DNA of 64,000 nt from CAWGGS01 sp963822095 (GTDB lineage: Bacteria; Desulfobacterota; Desulfobulbia; Desulfobulbales; Desulfocapsaceae), in assembly GCA_963822095.1 (NCBI GenBank), contig CAWGGS010000086.1:62001-126000 (forward strand). The letters are read 5' to 3'. The notes beneath the pieces are model-generated. The model made no database searches and was not told the DNA's origin. It saw nothing but the letters and a program-made list of their open reading frames with translations. A program made the translations under genes and the position numbers. Shown here one piece after another: positions 17,664-26,751 of this stretch. Positions within the stretch are counted from its first letter, which is position 1; each line of letters starts with the position of its first letter.

Positions 17664-19448
17664 TTATTCTTTCCAATCCGGTCGCAGAGACAGCTCAGTC
17701 AACTGCTTCCTGGAAACAGACGCCGGTGCCTCCGTCAACGGACAGGTAGCTTTCTGCGTCTTTGGGAAAGCGATCACGTCCCGGATGGAACTGCTTCCGG
17801 TGATGATCATCAATAACCGGTCAAGGCCAAAGGCGATTCCGCCATGGGGTGGGGCTCCAAGCTCGAGGGCCCGGAGCAGAAACCCAAATTTCTCTTTCGC
17901 CTCCTCCTCTCCGATACCAAGGGATTCGAGCACCTTGGCCTGGACATCCTTCCGATGAATACGTATCGAACCTCCGCCGATCTCTGTACCATTCAAGACC
18001 AGATCATAGGCACGACTCAAGACGGAAGCCGGATCCTTTTCGAGGTTATCGACATCCTCTTCTTTGGGCGCGGTAAAGGGATGATGCAGGGCCTGATAGC
18101 GTTTTTCCTTGGGGTCGTATTCGACCAGAGGAAAATCGGTTACCCAGACAAAATTCAATTCGCCTTTTTTCGTAAGATCAAGCCGCCGAGCAAGTTCGAT
18201 TCGGAGCTCACTCAAGACCTGCAGCACCACCTCGGGCCTGTCAGCTCCGAAAAAGAGCAGATCACCAACCGAGGCATCCAGGACTTCTGCAATGTCCGCC
18301 CGTTCTTCCTCGCTGAAAAACTTAGCAATCGGCGACTGCCATTCCCCATTATCCTTAATCTTCACCCAGGCCAACCCCTTGGCTCCGAAGGTAACGGCAT
18401 AATCGGTCAGATCATCCAGGTCCTTTCTGGAAAATACCGCACAGTTTTTGGCATTGATAGCACGAACGATACCACCGGCGTCGGCTATCTCCCGAAACAC
18501 TTTAAACCCACAGCCGGAAGCGATAGCGGTAAGATCCACGATCTCGAAACCAAAACGCATATCCGGTCTATCGGTACCGAAACGGGTCATCGCCTGTTCA
18601 TAGGTGATACGCATGAAGGGCGGTGCCACATCGAGTCCCGAAGTTGCCTTAAAAAGTGCTGCAATCATCCCTTCGGCGACCTTGATGATCTGTTCTTCAT
18701 CGACAAAGGAAAGCTCCATATCAATCTGGGTGAATTCAGGCTGGCGGTCGGCTCGGAGGTCTTCATCTCGAAAACATTTGACAATCTGATAGTACCTGTC
18801 CATTCCGGATATCATCAACAACTGTTTAAAAAGCTGTGGTGACTGCGGCAAGGCATAGAATTTCCCGGCATTCACCCGGCTCGGAACCAGATAGTCCCGG
18901 GCACCCTCGGGGGTCGACCGGGTAAGCATCGGGGTCTCGACTTCCAGGAATCCGTTGTCATTCAGATAGGCCCGAACCGCCTGTACAGCCTTATGCCGGG
19001 CAATCAGATTGGCCGCCATTTCCGGTCGTCGAAGATCCAGATAGCGGTATTGAAGGCGCAGGTTATCCGACACCTCCATGTCTTCGTCCAATGGAAAAGG
19101 CGGAGTCTCACTGGTATTCAGGATCCTCAATTCGTTGACAAGCACCTCAATTTGACCGGTGGCAAGCTTGGGGTTTGCCATTTCGCCGGGACGCAGTTCC
19201 ACCTTTCCTCTTACCGCCAGTACCCACTCACTCCTCAACTGATGAGCCTTGGCATGGGTTTCCGGGCTGACTGCAGGGTTAAATACCACCTGCGTAAGCC
19301 CCTGTCGATCACGCAAATCGATGAAGATAACTCCGCCATGGTCACGTCTTCGCAGAACCCACCCCATCAACACAACATCTTCACCGACATTTTCCTTACC
19401 GAGATCATTGCAAGAATGAGTACGGCACAAGCTTCCCATTGATTCCAT
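17664..19448 (-). CDS. aspS: Aspartyl-tRNA synthetase
   Basis: A class II synthetase of about 594 residues that charges tRNA-Asp (or tRNA-Asp and tRNA-Asn if no AsnRS exists). It has the N-terminal OB-fold anticodon domain (VVLMGWVLRRRDHGGVIF), class II motif 2 (FRDEDLRADRQPEFTQ), the bacterial GAD insertion, and motif 3 (GGIAFGLDRLLMIITG). An in-frame TTG four codons upstream (19460) is an alternative start; the ATG at 19448 or 19439 seems likelier. It sits between hisS (upstream, 96 bases) and the phosphatidyltransferase gene, all on the minus strand, a probable synthetase operon. Confidence 0.96.
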   Translation of the reverse strand: MESMGSLCRTHSCNDLGKENVGEDVVLMGWVLRRRDHGGVIFIDLRDRQGLTQVVFNPAVSPETHAKAHQLRSEWVLAVRGKVELRPGEMANPKLATGQIEVLVNELRILNTSETPPFPLDEDMEVSDNLRLQYRYLDLRRPEMAANLIARHKAVQAVRAYLNDNGFLEVETPMLTRSTPEGARDYLVPSRVNAGKFYALPQSPQLFKQLLMISGMDRYYQIVKCFRDEDLRADRQPEFTQIDMELSFVDEEQIIKVAEGMIAALFKATSGLDVAPPFMRITYEQAMTRFGTDRPDMRFGFEIVDLTAIASGCGFKVFREIADAGGIVRAINAKNCAVFSRKDLDDLTDYAVTFGAKGLAWVKIKDNGEWQSPIAKFFSEEERADIAEVLDASVGDLLFFGADRPEVVLQVLSELRIELARRLDLTKKGELNFVWVTDFPLVEYDPKEKRYQALHHPFTAPKEEDVDNLEKDPASVLSRAYDLVLNGTEIGGGSIRIHRKDVQAKVLESLGIGEEEAKEKFGFLLRALELGAPPHGGIAFGLDRLLMIITGSSSIRDVIAFPKTQKATCPLTEAPASVSRKQLTELSLRPDWKE

Positions 19449-19544
19449 TTTATTCGTCAACCTGATTAAATTAGCACGGTTCAGTGCTCATACACGGATC
19501 GTTTCCGTATCTTAGTAATTTCTGAATATTTGATCGTAAAATGA

Positions 19545-20798
19545 TTAGCGAATTGCCTCGACAAGAGTACGTGGCCCATCGTCGTCCAGAGCCACCTCAT
19601 GCTGATCCTGGCTTTTCATGTCTCTCAACACCCCGACTCCTTTGGCCAGCTCTTCATCTCCTATGATCAAGACATGGCGGGCACCTGCTTTATCGGCCTG
19701 CTTCATCTGGCTTTTCAAGCTCCGTGCATCCAAGTCCATGGCCACTGCAACACCCATTTTGCGAAGAGTATGGATAAGAGAAAAGGCTAACCGAGAGGCT
19801 CCTTCTCCCAACCCCGCTACAAAAAGATCGATTTCAGGGAGAGTCTCACCTTCTTTTTCTTCTTGCAGCATCAGAAGAATAAGGCGTTCCATGCCCATGC
19901 CGAAGCCTATTCCCGGTACCTTCGGGCCACCCAATTGTTCAACAAGGCCGTCATACCGTCCCCCCGCGCCGACTGCCGATTGCGAACCGAGATCCCCGGT
20001 GATGAACTCAAAGGTTGTCCTACAGTAATAATCAAGGCCGCGGACCATAAATTTATTTAGATTGTAGCGGATTCCAAGCTGATCCAGTCCATCCTGTACT
20101 GTCTGGAAGTGGGTTGCACAATCGCGGCAGAGATGCTCCTGAATCGACGGCGCATCTTCGACCACGGTACGGCAGATAGGTTTTTTACAGTCCAGGACCC
20201 GCAACGGATTGGTCATTCTCCTTCTTTTACAATCATCACAGAGTTCCGTCTCCCTTTCCTCAAGAAAGAGAAGAAGCTTTTCGCGAAAACCGGGCCTGCA
20301 CTCCGGGCAACCGAGTGAATTCAACTCCAGACTGACCTTGAGCCCAAGTTCGGAGAGCAGCAGACTCCCCATGGCCATCAGTTCTGAATCGACACGGGCA
20401 TCCGCCGAGCCGATGACCTCTACATCCATCTGATGAAACTGACGCATTCTGCCCTGTTGGGGCCGCTCATGGCGAAACATCGGGCCTATGGTAAACAGGC
20501 GCTGTACCGGTTTTTTTATATAGAGTCCATGCTCTATATAGGCCCGCAACAGGGACGCCGTTGCTTCGGGACGCATAGTTATCTGTTTGTCGACAAAGGT
20601 GTACATTTCCTTTTCGACAATATCGGTTGCCTCCCCGATCGACCGTGCAAAGAGCTCGGTTTTCTCAAGGATAGGCAGCCGGATTTCACTAAAATTGAAA
20701 CGGGCAAAAATATCCCTTGCGAGATTTTCCACATACCGCCAACGTTCTGTTTCTCCTGGCAATATATCTTTGAAGCCGTTTAAGGCCTTGATTTTCAA
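19545..20798 (-). CDS. hisS: Histidyl-tRNA synthetase
   Basis: A 417-residue class II synthetase. It starts with the typical KIKALNGFKDILP, has motif 2 (GPMFRHERPQQGRMRQFHQ), the histidine-A signature LVEQLGGPKVPGIGFGMGMERL (motif 3 region), and a C-terminal anticodon domain (from about 325). The start codon is TTG, supported by GGAGGGAG six bases upstream and by family alignment; no ATG fits. A four-cysteine segment (CPECRPGF, CDDCKRRR and following CRDC) within the insertion domain suggests bound zinc, as in many bacterial HisRS. Upstream of aspS on the same strand. Confidence 0.96.
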   Translation of the reverse strand: MKIKALNGFKDILPGETERWRYVENLARDIFARFNFSEIRLPILEKTELFARSIGEATDIVEKEMYTFVDKQITMRPEATASLLRAYIEHGLYIKKPVQRLFTIGPMFRHERPQQGRMRQFHQMDVEVIGSADARVDSELMAMGSLLLSELGLKVSLELNSLGCPECRPGFREKLLLFLEERETELCDDCKRRRMTNPLRVLDCKKPICRTVVEDAPSIQEHLCRDCATHFQTVQDGLDQLGIRYNLNKFMVRGLDYYCRTTFEFITGDLGSQSAVGAGGRYDGLVEQLGGPKVPGIGFGMGMERLILLMLQEEKEGETLPEIDLFVAGLGEGASRLAFSLIHTLRKMGVAVAMDLDARSLKSQMKQADKAGARHVLIIGDEELAKGVGVLRDMKSQDQHEVALDDDGPRTLVEAIR

Positions 20799-20989
20799 AT
20801 TACTCCCTCCGAACCACTGAAGTTTGACCAGCTCGCAAATACCTTTGAGACAAGAGACTCTTTAAAAAAGAAGTAAGAATAAACGGAAACTGCCAAAAAA
20901 GTCAAGCACAGCGCGGTTGGGACCCCAAATTTCACCATTCTTACTAATGGCTATTCCTCAACGATGCTTATATTGGATATTGAGTATGC

Positions 20990-21018
20990 TTGACAATACC
21001 AGGCATGTATGCTATCGA
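20990..21018 (+). promoter_or_regulatory. Candidate sigma-70 promoter before the FabK-like gene
   Basis: A perfect TTGACA (20990-20995), a 17-base spacer and TATCGA (21013-21018). The -10 match is only half, so this is tentative. It lies about 45 bases before the gene start, which has AGGAG as ribosome site. Confidence 0.35.
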
Positions 21019-21060
21019 AGGCTGGACATGTCGCTATATATATAGGAGTTTTAAAAGCAA

Positions 21061-22047
21061 ATGAAGTTACCCTCACTGAAAATCGCCGATTTTACAGCAT
21101 CATTTCCGCTTATCCAAGGTGGAATGTCCATTCGTGTTTCCACCTCTTCCCTGGCAGTGCCCGTTGCTGATTGTGGGGGAATCGGCGTCATAGGAGGGTC
21201 CGGAATTCCCCCGGAAGAGCTGAAAGAAGACATCCTCAAGGCCAAAAGTGCCACCAAGGGCATCATCGCCGTCAATATCATGTATGCGATGAAAAACTTC
21301 TACAACCTGGTGATGGGCTCAATTGAGGCAGGTGTGGATATGATCATCACCGGAGCCGGCTTTTCACGAGACATATTTAAAATAGGCAAAGAACACAAGA
21401 CACCGATTGTCATGATCGTGTCTTCTCCTTCTCTTGCCAAACTCGCCGAAAAACTGGGGGCCTCAGCCGTGATAGTTGAAGCCAAAGAGGCCGGCGGACA
21501 CCTCGGCACCGACCGCCCCTTACGAGAGCTTTTCCCCCCAATCCGCGAGGTTGTTAAATCCATCCCGCTTATCGCTGCCGGAGGTATCACAAACGGTTTT
21601 GAGATGGCCGAAATAATGGATAAATATGGAGCAGACGGAGTTCAGATCGCTTCACGATTCGTACTCAGTAAAGAATGTGATGTGGATGATAATTTCAAAA
21701 AGGCCTATCTCAACGCCAAAAAGGAGGATATCATCCTTACAACCTCGCCGGTCGGCCTTCCGGGCCGGGCAATTAATACGGCCTTCCAGAAAGCCTTAAA
21801 GGCTGGAAAAGATCTTAGCCCCAAGAAATGCCCGTTTGTCTGTTTGAAAAAGTGTGACCACCATTACTGTATCAACGATAGACTGATCAAGGCTCGCGAC
21901 GGAAACCTGGAAGAAGGTCTTTTCTTCTCCGGTGAAAACACCTACAAGATGAAAAGCATCCTCTCCGTTGCAGAAATCTTCAAGCAATTTAAAACCCAGG
22001 CCGAATCCGTTTACAAAGAAGGACGAGGTTTTGCCCCCATCGTCTAA
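21061..22047 (+). CDS. FabK/nitronate monooxygenase-family flavoprotein
   Basis: A 328-residue TIM-barrel FMN enzyme of the 2-nitropropane dioxygenase/FabK family. Landmarks: PLIQGGMSIRVS at the N-terminus, EAKEAGGHLG with the family histidine, IAAGGITNG and GADGVQIASRFV for phosphate/FMN binding. Members are nitronate monooxygenases or NADH-dependent enoyl-ACP reductases (FabK); I cannot separate these here. A C-terminal cysteine group (CPFVCLKKCDHHYC) is unlike classical FabK and could bind a metal or iron-sulfur cluster. The gene is followed 24 bases later by pcnB in the same direction. Confidence 0.82.
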   Translation: MKLPSLKIADFTASFPLIQGGMSIRVSTSSLAVPVADCGGIGVIGGSGIPPEELKEDILKAKSATKGIIAVNIMYAMKNFYNLVMGSIEAGVDMIITGAGFSRDIFKIGKEHKTPIVMIVSSPSLAKLAEKLGASAVIVEAKEAGGHLGTDRPLRELFPPIREVVKSIPLIAAGGITNGFEMAEIMDKYGADGVQIASRFVLSKECDVDDNFKKAYLNAKKEDIILTTSPVGLPGRAINTAFQKALKAGKDLSPKKCPFVCLKKCDHHYCINDRLIKARDGNLEEGLFFSGENTYKMKSILSVAEIFKQFKTQAESVYKEGRGFAPIV

Positions 22048-22071
22048 CTGGAAATCCCATTCGCCTCTCTT

Positions 22072-23442
22072 ATGGCCGCCACCGGACATACCAACCCCCA
22101 AACCACGCTCGTTCAGGCTCAATCTCCGATCATTATTGAACCGGAGGAACACCCGATTACTGTCGATCAAATTGACCGGGACGCGCTCTTTGTTTTAAAA
22201 AAACTCAACAACGCCGGATTTTCCGCCTATCTGGTCGGCGGAGGTGTTCGGGATCTCTATATTGGTAAACCCCCGAAGGATTACGACATCAGCACCGACG
22301 CCAGGCCCGGGCAAATACGAAAACTTTTCCCCAACAGCAATACCATTGGCAAACGGTTCAGGCTTGTTCAGGTGTTTTTTCCAAAAGGCAAAATCATTGA
22401 GGTGTCCACGCTGAGATCACTCAGCGAGCATGATCTTGACGGGCCGGAGGCTATACTGGCACCCAATAACACCTTCGGTACTCTCGATGAAGATGCACAA
22501 CGCCGGGACCTTACCATCAACTCCCTTTTCTTCGAGATTGAGGGTTGCACAATTATCGACTATGTAGATGGAGTCAAAGACCTTGACCACTCCATTATCC
22601 GCATGGTGGGTGACCCGGAAAAACGCATTCACCGAGATCCTGTGCGTATGATGCGGGCAATCAGACATAGCGCCCGTCATAATTTCACCATTGAAGAGGC
22701 CACCTGGAAAGCAATTTGTGAAAACGTCGACAAACTCTCACTTTGCCCTGCCTCCAGACTGCGTGACGAACTCTTCAAAGACCTTTTTTCAGGTGCGGCG
22801 GCCAGTTGGTTGGAGCCGGCATTGGATTCCGGGATTTTTTTTCGCCTCCTGCCTGTCTACCATAACACATTCTTTACCTCTCATACCAAAGGCCCCTTGT
22901 TACGAGAACGAATTGCTCGAATTTTGTCGGTTATCGATAGGCTTAATCTTCTTCAGGCCAAAAATGATAAACCAAAGCCGTCGCAATCCTTTCTCCTGGC
23001 TCTCCTCTTGATTCCTTGGGCAGACCAAAACTACAACCTCTCCAACCAATACCTTAAGGGTCCTGCTGTCTATCATTTTTCCAAGAGACTTCGAAATGAC
23101 CTCGACAAAACCCTTGGGTTGCAATTAAATCTGCGCAGGTCGATCCGCCAGGAAATTGCCATGCTTTTGACCAATCTGCCCATTTTTATGCAGCAAAGGC
23201 GAAATGGAAGCTGGCCTAAATGGCTTCAGAAAAAAAGCTATTTCAAGGAGTCCGCCCTCTTCTATCATTTTTATCGGGAGGCCTTCAGCGATCAGCCCAT
23301 TCCTGAACATTCAATTGAGCTCATCGAGGTTCCCTCAAATTATGAAAATTCAGGGCAATTTGCAAAGAAGAAATCGCATCGAAAAATCAAACCCGCCTTT
23401 TCATCACGACGGAGAGGCGGCGTTTTTGGTTTTAAGAAATAA
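22072..23442 (+). CDS. pcnB: Poly(A) polymerase I / tRNA nucleotidyltransferase family
   Basis: A 456-residue class II nucleotidyltransferase that most likely adds 3' poly(A) tails to RNA and so promotes decay. The head domain shows LVGGGVRDLYIG and the catalytic aspartates in DYDISTDARP, followed by IGKRFRLVQVFF, which corresponds to the PcnB-specific GRRFRLAHV signature that separates it from CCA-adding enzymes. RNA-binding helices follow (RDPVRMMRAIRH). The C-terminus is basic, ending KKSHRKIKPAFSSRRRGG, as in PcnB. No firm Shine-Dalgarno was seen for the first ATG; a start a little downstream is possible. Confidence 0.88.
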   Translation: MAATGHTNPQTTLVQAQSPIIIEPEEHPITVDQIDRDALFVLKKLNNAGFSAYLVGGGVRDLYIGKPPKDYDISTDARPGQIRKLFPNSNTIGKRFRLVQVFFPKGKIIEVSTLRSLSEHDLDGPEAILAPNNTFGTLDEDAQRRDLTINSLFFEIEGCTIIDYVDGVKDLDHSIIRMVGDPEKRIHRDPVRMMRAIRHSARHNFTIEEATWKAICENVDKLSLCPASRLRDELFKDLFSGAAASWLEPALDSGIFFRLLPVYHNTFFTSHTKGPLLRERIARILSVIDRLNLLQAKNDKPKPSQSFLLALLLIPWADQNYNLSNQYLKGPAVYHFSKRLRNDLDKTLGLQLNLRRSIRQEIAMLLTNLPIFMQQRRNGSWPKWLQKKSYFKESALFYHFYREAFSDQPIPEHSIELIEVPSNYENSGQFAKKKSHRKIKPAFSSRRRGGVFGFKK

Positions 23443-23810
23443 TCCTTCCTGGCTTTAATTCTCATTTCTAACTTTTCCCTTCCACTTTCAATTTCCTGGT
23501 TTTTTCTATCTATCTACAGCATTACAGTAGTTTAATTATTTATAAATATTGCAGTGATATTAATTTTAAATATTTTTTATGTTTGTGCTTGTGTTTTTGT
23601 TTGACATTTATTATGGATTACCTCAATTAACAAAAGTGGTTTACAATCTACCGAAATCTGAATTTTGTATGCACAATTTGCACACAGAGAGTGCGCGGTG
23701 TTCGATCAGAAACAAGGGAAGGATTCTCGGTTTTTTCTTTTTATCGGCAAGTCGATGCCGGTACAATCGCGCGATGCGCAGAATCGTTGTTACAGCAACA
23801 GGAGGTTGAT
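23443..23810. promoter_or_regulatory. Upstream region of the hydrogenase operon
   Basis: 368 AT-rich bases without a gene precede hynB. They must contain the operon promoter unless pcnB reads through. A perfect TTGACA (23601-23606) has no good -10 at 16-18 bases, and no -24/-12 element was found. A partial dyad TGCACAATTTGCACA (23669-23683) could be an operator. A G-C rich segment nearer the gene can fold weakly. No NikR-type GTATGA...TCATAC palindrome was seen. Confidence 0.4.
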
Positions 23811-24890
23811 ATGGCAGACACAGAAAATAAAACTCTGGTTCCGCGACTTGATCGACGCGGTTTCCTCAAGGGTTGCACCTTGGCTGCAGCTGCTTTGGGA
23901 CTCTCTGAGACGATGGTCCCCAAACTTGTCGAAGCGGCAACTGCAGCTCAACGCCCCCCGGTGGTCTGGCTCCACTTTCAAGAGTGCACAGGATGCACAG
24001 AGACCCTTCTCCGCGCCTCCCATCCAGACATTGCCCGACTCTTACTCGATATCATCTCACTGGACTACCATGAAACCGTCATGGCTGCCGCAGGAAACCA
24101 GGCGGAAGAGGCTCTAAACGACACCCTCGAGAAACACAAAGGTAAATTTGTTCTGATCGTAGAAGGCGCCATCCCCTTGAAAGACAATGGCATCTATTGC
24201 AAGATCCATGGAAAAACCGCCAAGGACATTCTTGCCGAAATCGCCCCGAAGGCAGCAGCTATTATCGCCATTGGCACCTGCGCCACCTACGGTGGGGTTC
24301 AGGCGGCAGCACCCAATCCAACCGGTGCCGTCGGAGTACAGGAGCTGGTCAACGTCCCGGTCGTCAACATCTCGGGCTGTCCGCCAAACCCCATCAATCT
24401 GCTCGGAACGGTCCTGCATTTCCTGACCTTCAAGCGTCTGCCCGCACTCGACAAATTAGGACGTCCGCTCTTCGCCTACGGTCGTAGAAATCACGACCAT
24501 TGCGAGAGAAGGGCGCATTTTGATGAAGGTCGATTCGTCGAACAATTTGGTGATGATTTCCACAAGAAAGGCTACTGCCTGTACAAGGTTGGTTGTAAAG
24601 GCCCGGAGACCTTTGCCAACTGTCCTGCCGTTCGTTTTAACGACGTTGATGTCTGGCCGGTCAGTGTCGGCCATGGCTGTGTCGGCTGCACCGAACCAAA
24701 CTTCTGGGATACAATGACTCCTTTCTATGAGAGACTCCCGGATGTAAAGATCCCGGGTTCCGGTGTCATCACCGACGCGGATAATGTCGGCAAAAAGATT
24801 CTCGGAGTAACCGCTGCAGCTGTTGGTATCCATGCCGCTGTCGGGGTCGGTAAACGTATTATCAAAGGGAAAAACAGCGAAGACAAATAA
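23811..24890 (+). CDS. hynB: [NiFe] hydrogenase small subunit, Tat-exported
   Basis: A 359-residue electron-transfer subunit of a group 1 uptake hydrogenase, carrying three iron-sulfur clusters. A twin-arginine signal (RRGFLK, 15-20) leads the folded heterodimer to the periplasm; cleavage is expected near residue 46. Proximal-cluster ligands begin with CTGC (59-62), then GTCATYGG and SGCPPNP. Distal and medial ligands are seen in HDHCERR, GYCLYKVGC, ANCPAV and HGCVGC. Glycines stand where oxygen-tolerant enzymes have two extra cysteines, so a standard oxygen-sensitive enzyme is predicted. The last 35 residues hold a hydrophobic helix, a membrane anchor next to the cytochrome b. AGGAGG precedes the chosen ATG; the longer frame is not used. 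Confidence 0.96.
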   Translation: MADTENKTLVPRLDRRGFLKGCTLAAAALGLSETMVPKLVEAATAAQRPPVVWLHFQECTGCTETLLRASHPDIARLLLDIISLDYHETVMAAAGNQAEEALNDTLEKHKGKFVLIVEGAIPLKDNGIYCKIHGKTAKDILAEIAPKAAAIIAIGTCATYGGVQAAAPNPTGAVGVQELVNVPVVNISGCPPNPINLLGTVLHFLTFKRLPALDKLGRPLFAYGRRNHDHCERRAHFDEGRFVEQFGDDFHKKGYCLYKVGCKGPETFANCPAVRFNDVDVWPVSVGHGCVGCTEPNFWDTMTPFYERLPDVKIPGSGVITDADNVGKKILGVTAAAVGIHAAVGVGKRIIKGKNSEDK

Positions 24891-24995
24891 CAATCTTCGT
24901 CCCTACGGCCTTTACAAACAAGAAAAACTCTGTGTGCCGGACAAGAAACAAATTGCCGGTGCATGATTTTTGAATAACTTATGGAGGTTTCACAG

Positions 24996-26696
24996 ATGGC
25001 TCAGCGAATCACCATTGATCCAATTACCAGGATCGAGGGTCACTTACGAGTAGATGTAGAAGTAGATGGAGGGAAGGTCACCAAGGCATGGTCTTCAGGC
25101 CAGATGTTCCGCGGTCTGGAAGTTATTTTAAAAGGCCGTGACCCCCGTGATGCCTGGCTTTTTACCCAGCGTATCTGCGGTGTCTGCACAACGGTTCATG
25201 CACTGGCCTCAGTCCGTGCCGTTGAAAACGCCCTGCAACTCCAAGTTCCACTAAACGCCCAATATATCCGTAATCTCATCCTGTCCATCCATGCACTACA
25301 TGATCATATCGTACATTTCTATGCCCTTTCCGCCCTTGACTGGGTTGACGTCGTCTCCGCACTCAGTGCCGATCCGGTAGCCACCCAGAAGCTGGCTGAA
25401 AGCCTCTCCAACTGGCCCGGCAATAGCGCAAAACGTTTTGCCGCTGTAAAAGATAAACTCAAAACCCTGGTGGCTAGCGGCCAACTCGGTCCCTTTGCCA
25501 ATGCCTATTGGGGACATCCGGCGATGAAACTGCCCCCCGAGGCCAATCTTATGGCCGTATCTCATTACCTTGAGGCTCTCGATTATCAACGAAAAGCAAC
25601 CCAGGCCCTGGCAATCTTTTCAGGAAAGAACCCGCATATCCAGAATCTCTCCGTGGGAGGTGTCACCTGTGCTATCAATCCGGACAGTGACTCAGCCCTG
25701 AATATCGAGCGTCTCTACTTCGTCAAACAACTCGTTGAAGAAGTCCGCGGGTTCATTCAGCAGGTATATCTCACCGACGTCGTAGCTGTCGGCGCCTTGT
25801 ATAAAGACTGGCTCCCCTACGGCGCTGGTGTTACCAACTACATGGCTGCCCCGGATATGTTCCTGAATGTCGAAGGCACCGAATTCGATCTGCCGGGCGG
25901 CACGGTCATGGGCGGCGATCTGAAGACCGTCAAACCGATTTCCAGCCTCAATGATGAGTATTTTAAGAAAAACGTTGAGGAATCCATTGCCAAGGCCTGG
26001 TATGACGGTGACTGGTCCAAACATCCTTGGGAAGAAGACACCGAACCGAAATACACAGAATTCGACGCAGAAGGCCGCTACACATGGCTGAAGGCCCCGC
26101 GTTTTCAGGGTAAACCGATGCAGGTTGGCCCTCTGGCCCAGATGGTTGTCGGGTATGCCCTCGGGCATAAAGACATCGTCAAAAATGTCAATGGAGCCCT
26201 TGATCGGATAAGTGCTGTAGCCGGTGTCAAGGTCGGCCCCGAGATTCTGCATTCGACCATCGGGCGCCATGCCGCACGTGCAGTGCGAGCCTCCATGCTG
26301 GCGGATCTGGCTCTGAAACATTGGGGTCTGTTGGTTGAGAACATCGGAAAAGGTGATCTCGAGATCTTCAACCCGCCAACCTTCCCGAAAGGCGAGCAGC
26401 GTGGTGTCGGAGTGCATGAGGCACCCCGCGGCATCCTCTCTCACTGGATCGTTATCGAAAATGGCAAGATCAAGAACTACCAGTGCGTGGTTCCCTCCAC
26501 CTGGAACGCGGGTCCGCGGGATGCGAAAAACCAATTAGGGCCGTACGAGGCCTCATTGATGGGTAACCCGATCGCCGAGGCCGAGAAGCCTCTGGAGGTA
26601 CTGAGGACAATCCACTCCTTTGACCCGTGTATTGCATGCGCCGTCCATATGCTGGATCCGGAAGGAAAGGAAACGGTTAAAGTGAAAGCCCTTTAA
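24996..26696 (+). CDS. hynA: [NiFe] hydrogenase large subunit
   Basis: A 566-residue catalytic subunit that holds the Ni-Fe(CN)2CO site. The four cysteine ligands are in RICGVC (Cys61, Cys64) and DPCIACAVH (Cys545, Cys548). The RIEGHLR motif at 12-18 is also typical. His551 marks the cleavage site after which the last 15 residues (MLDPEGKETVKVKAL) are removed by the endopeptidase once nickel is inserted. It has no signal of its own and is exported with HynB. GGAGG eight bases before the second in-frame ATG sets the start. It lies 105 bases after hynB and 55 before the cytochrome b gene. Confidence 0.97.
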   Translation: MAQRITIDPITRIEGHLRVDVEVDGGKVTKAWSSGQMFRGLEVILKGRDPRDAWLFTQRICGVCTTVHALASVRAVENALQLQVPLNAQYIRNLILSIHALHDHIVHFYALSALDWVDVVSALSADPVATQKLAESLSNWPGNSAKRFAAVKDKLKTLVASGQLGPFANAYWGHPAMKLPPEANLMAVSHYLEALDYQRKATQALAIFSGKNPHIQNLSVGGVTCAINPDSDSALNIERLYFVKQLVEEVRGFIQQVYLTDVVAVGALYKDWLPYGAGVTNYMAAPDMFLNVEGTEFDLPGGTVMGGDLKTVKPISSLNDEYFKKNVEESIAKAWYDGDWSKHPWEEDTEPKYTEFDAEGRYTWLKAPRFQGKPMQVGPLAQMVVGYALGHKDIVKNVNGALDRISAVAGVKVGPEILHSTIGRHAARAVRASMLADLALKHWGLLVENIGKGDLEIFNPPTFPKGEQRGVGVHEAPRGILSHWIVIENGKIKNYQCVVPSTWNAGPRDAKNQLGPYEASLMGNPIAEAEKPLEVLRTIHSFDPCIACAVHMLDPEGKETVKVKAL

Positions 26697-26751
26697 AAAA
26701 CGGTTCCACACACTGAATCTTTTCTTTCGGCAATACCGCAAGGAGGTTACT

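Noticed and set aside
17844..18842. A 332-codon plus-strand frame opposite aspS
   Set aside because: Long only because the opposite strand is coding; no motif, no ribosome site, and aspS motifs cover the same bases.
23600..23632. TTGACA as the hydrogenase operon promoter
   Set aside because: No acceptable -10 sequence at 16-18 bases, so it was not listed as a promoter.
25692..26534. A 280-codon minus-strand frame opposite hynA
   Set aside because: Overlaps essential catalytic motifs of hynA read on the other strand; considered a shadow.
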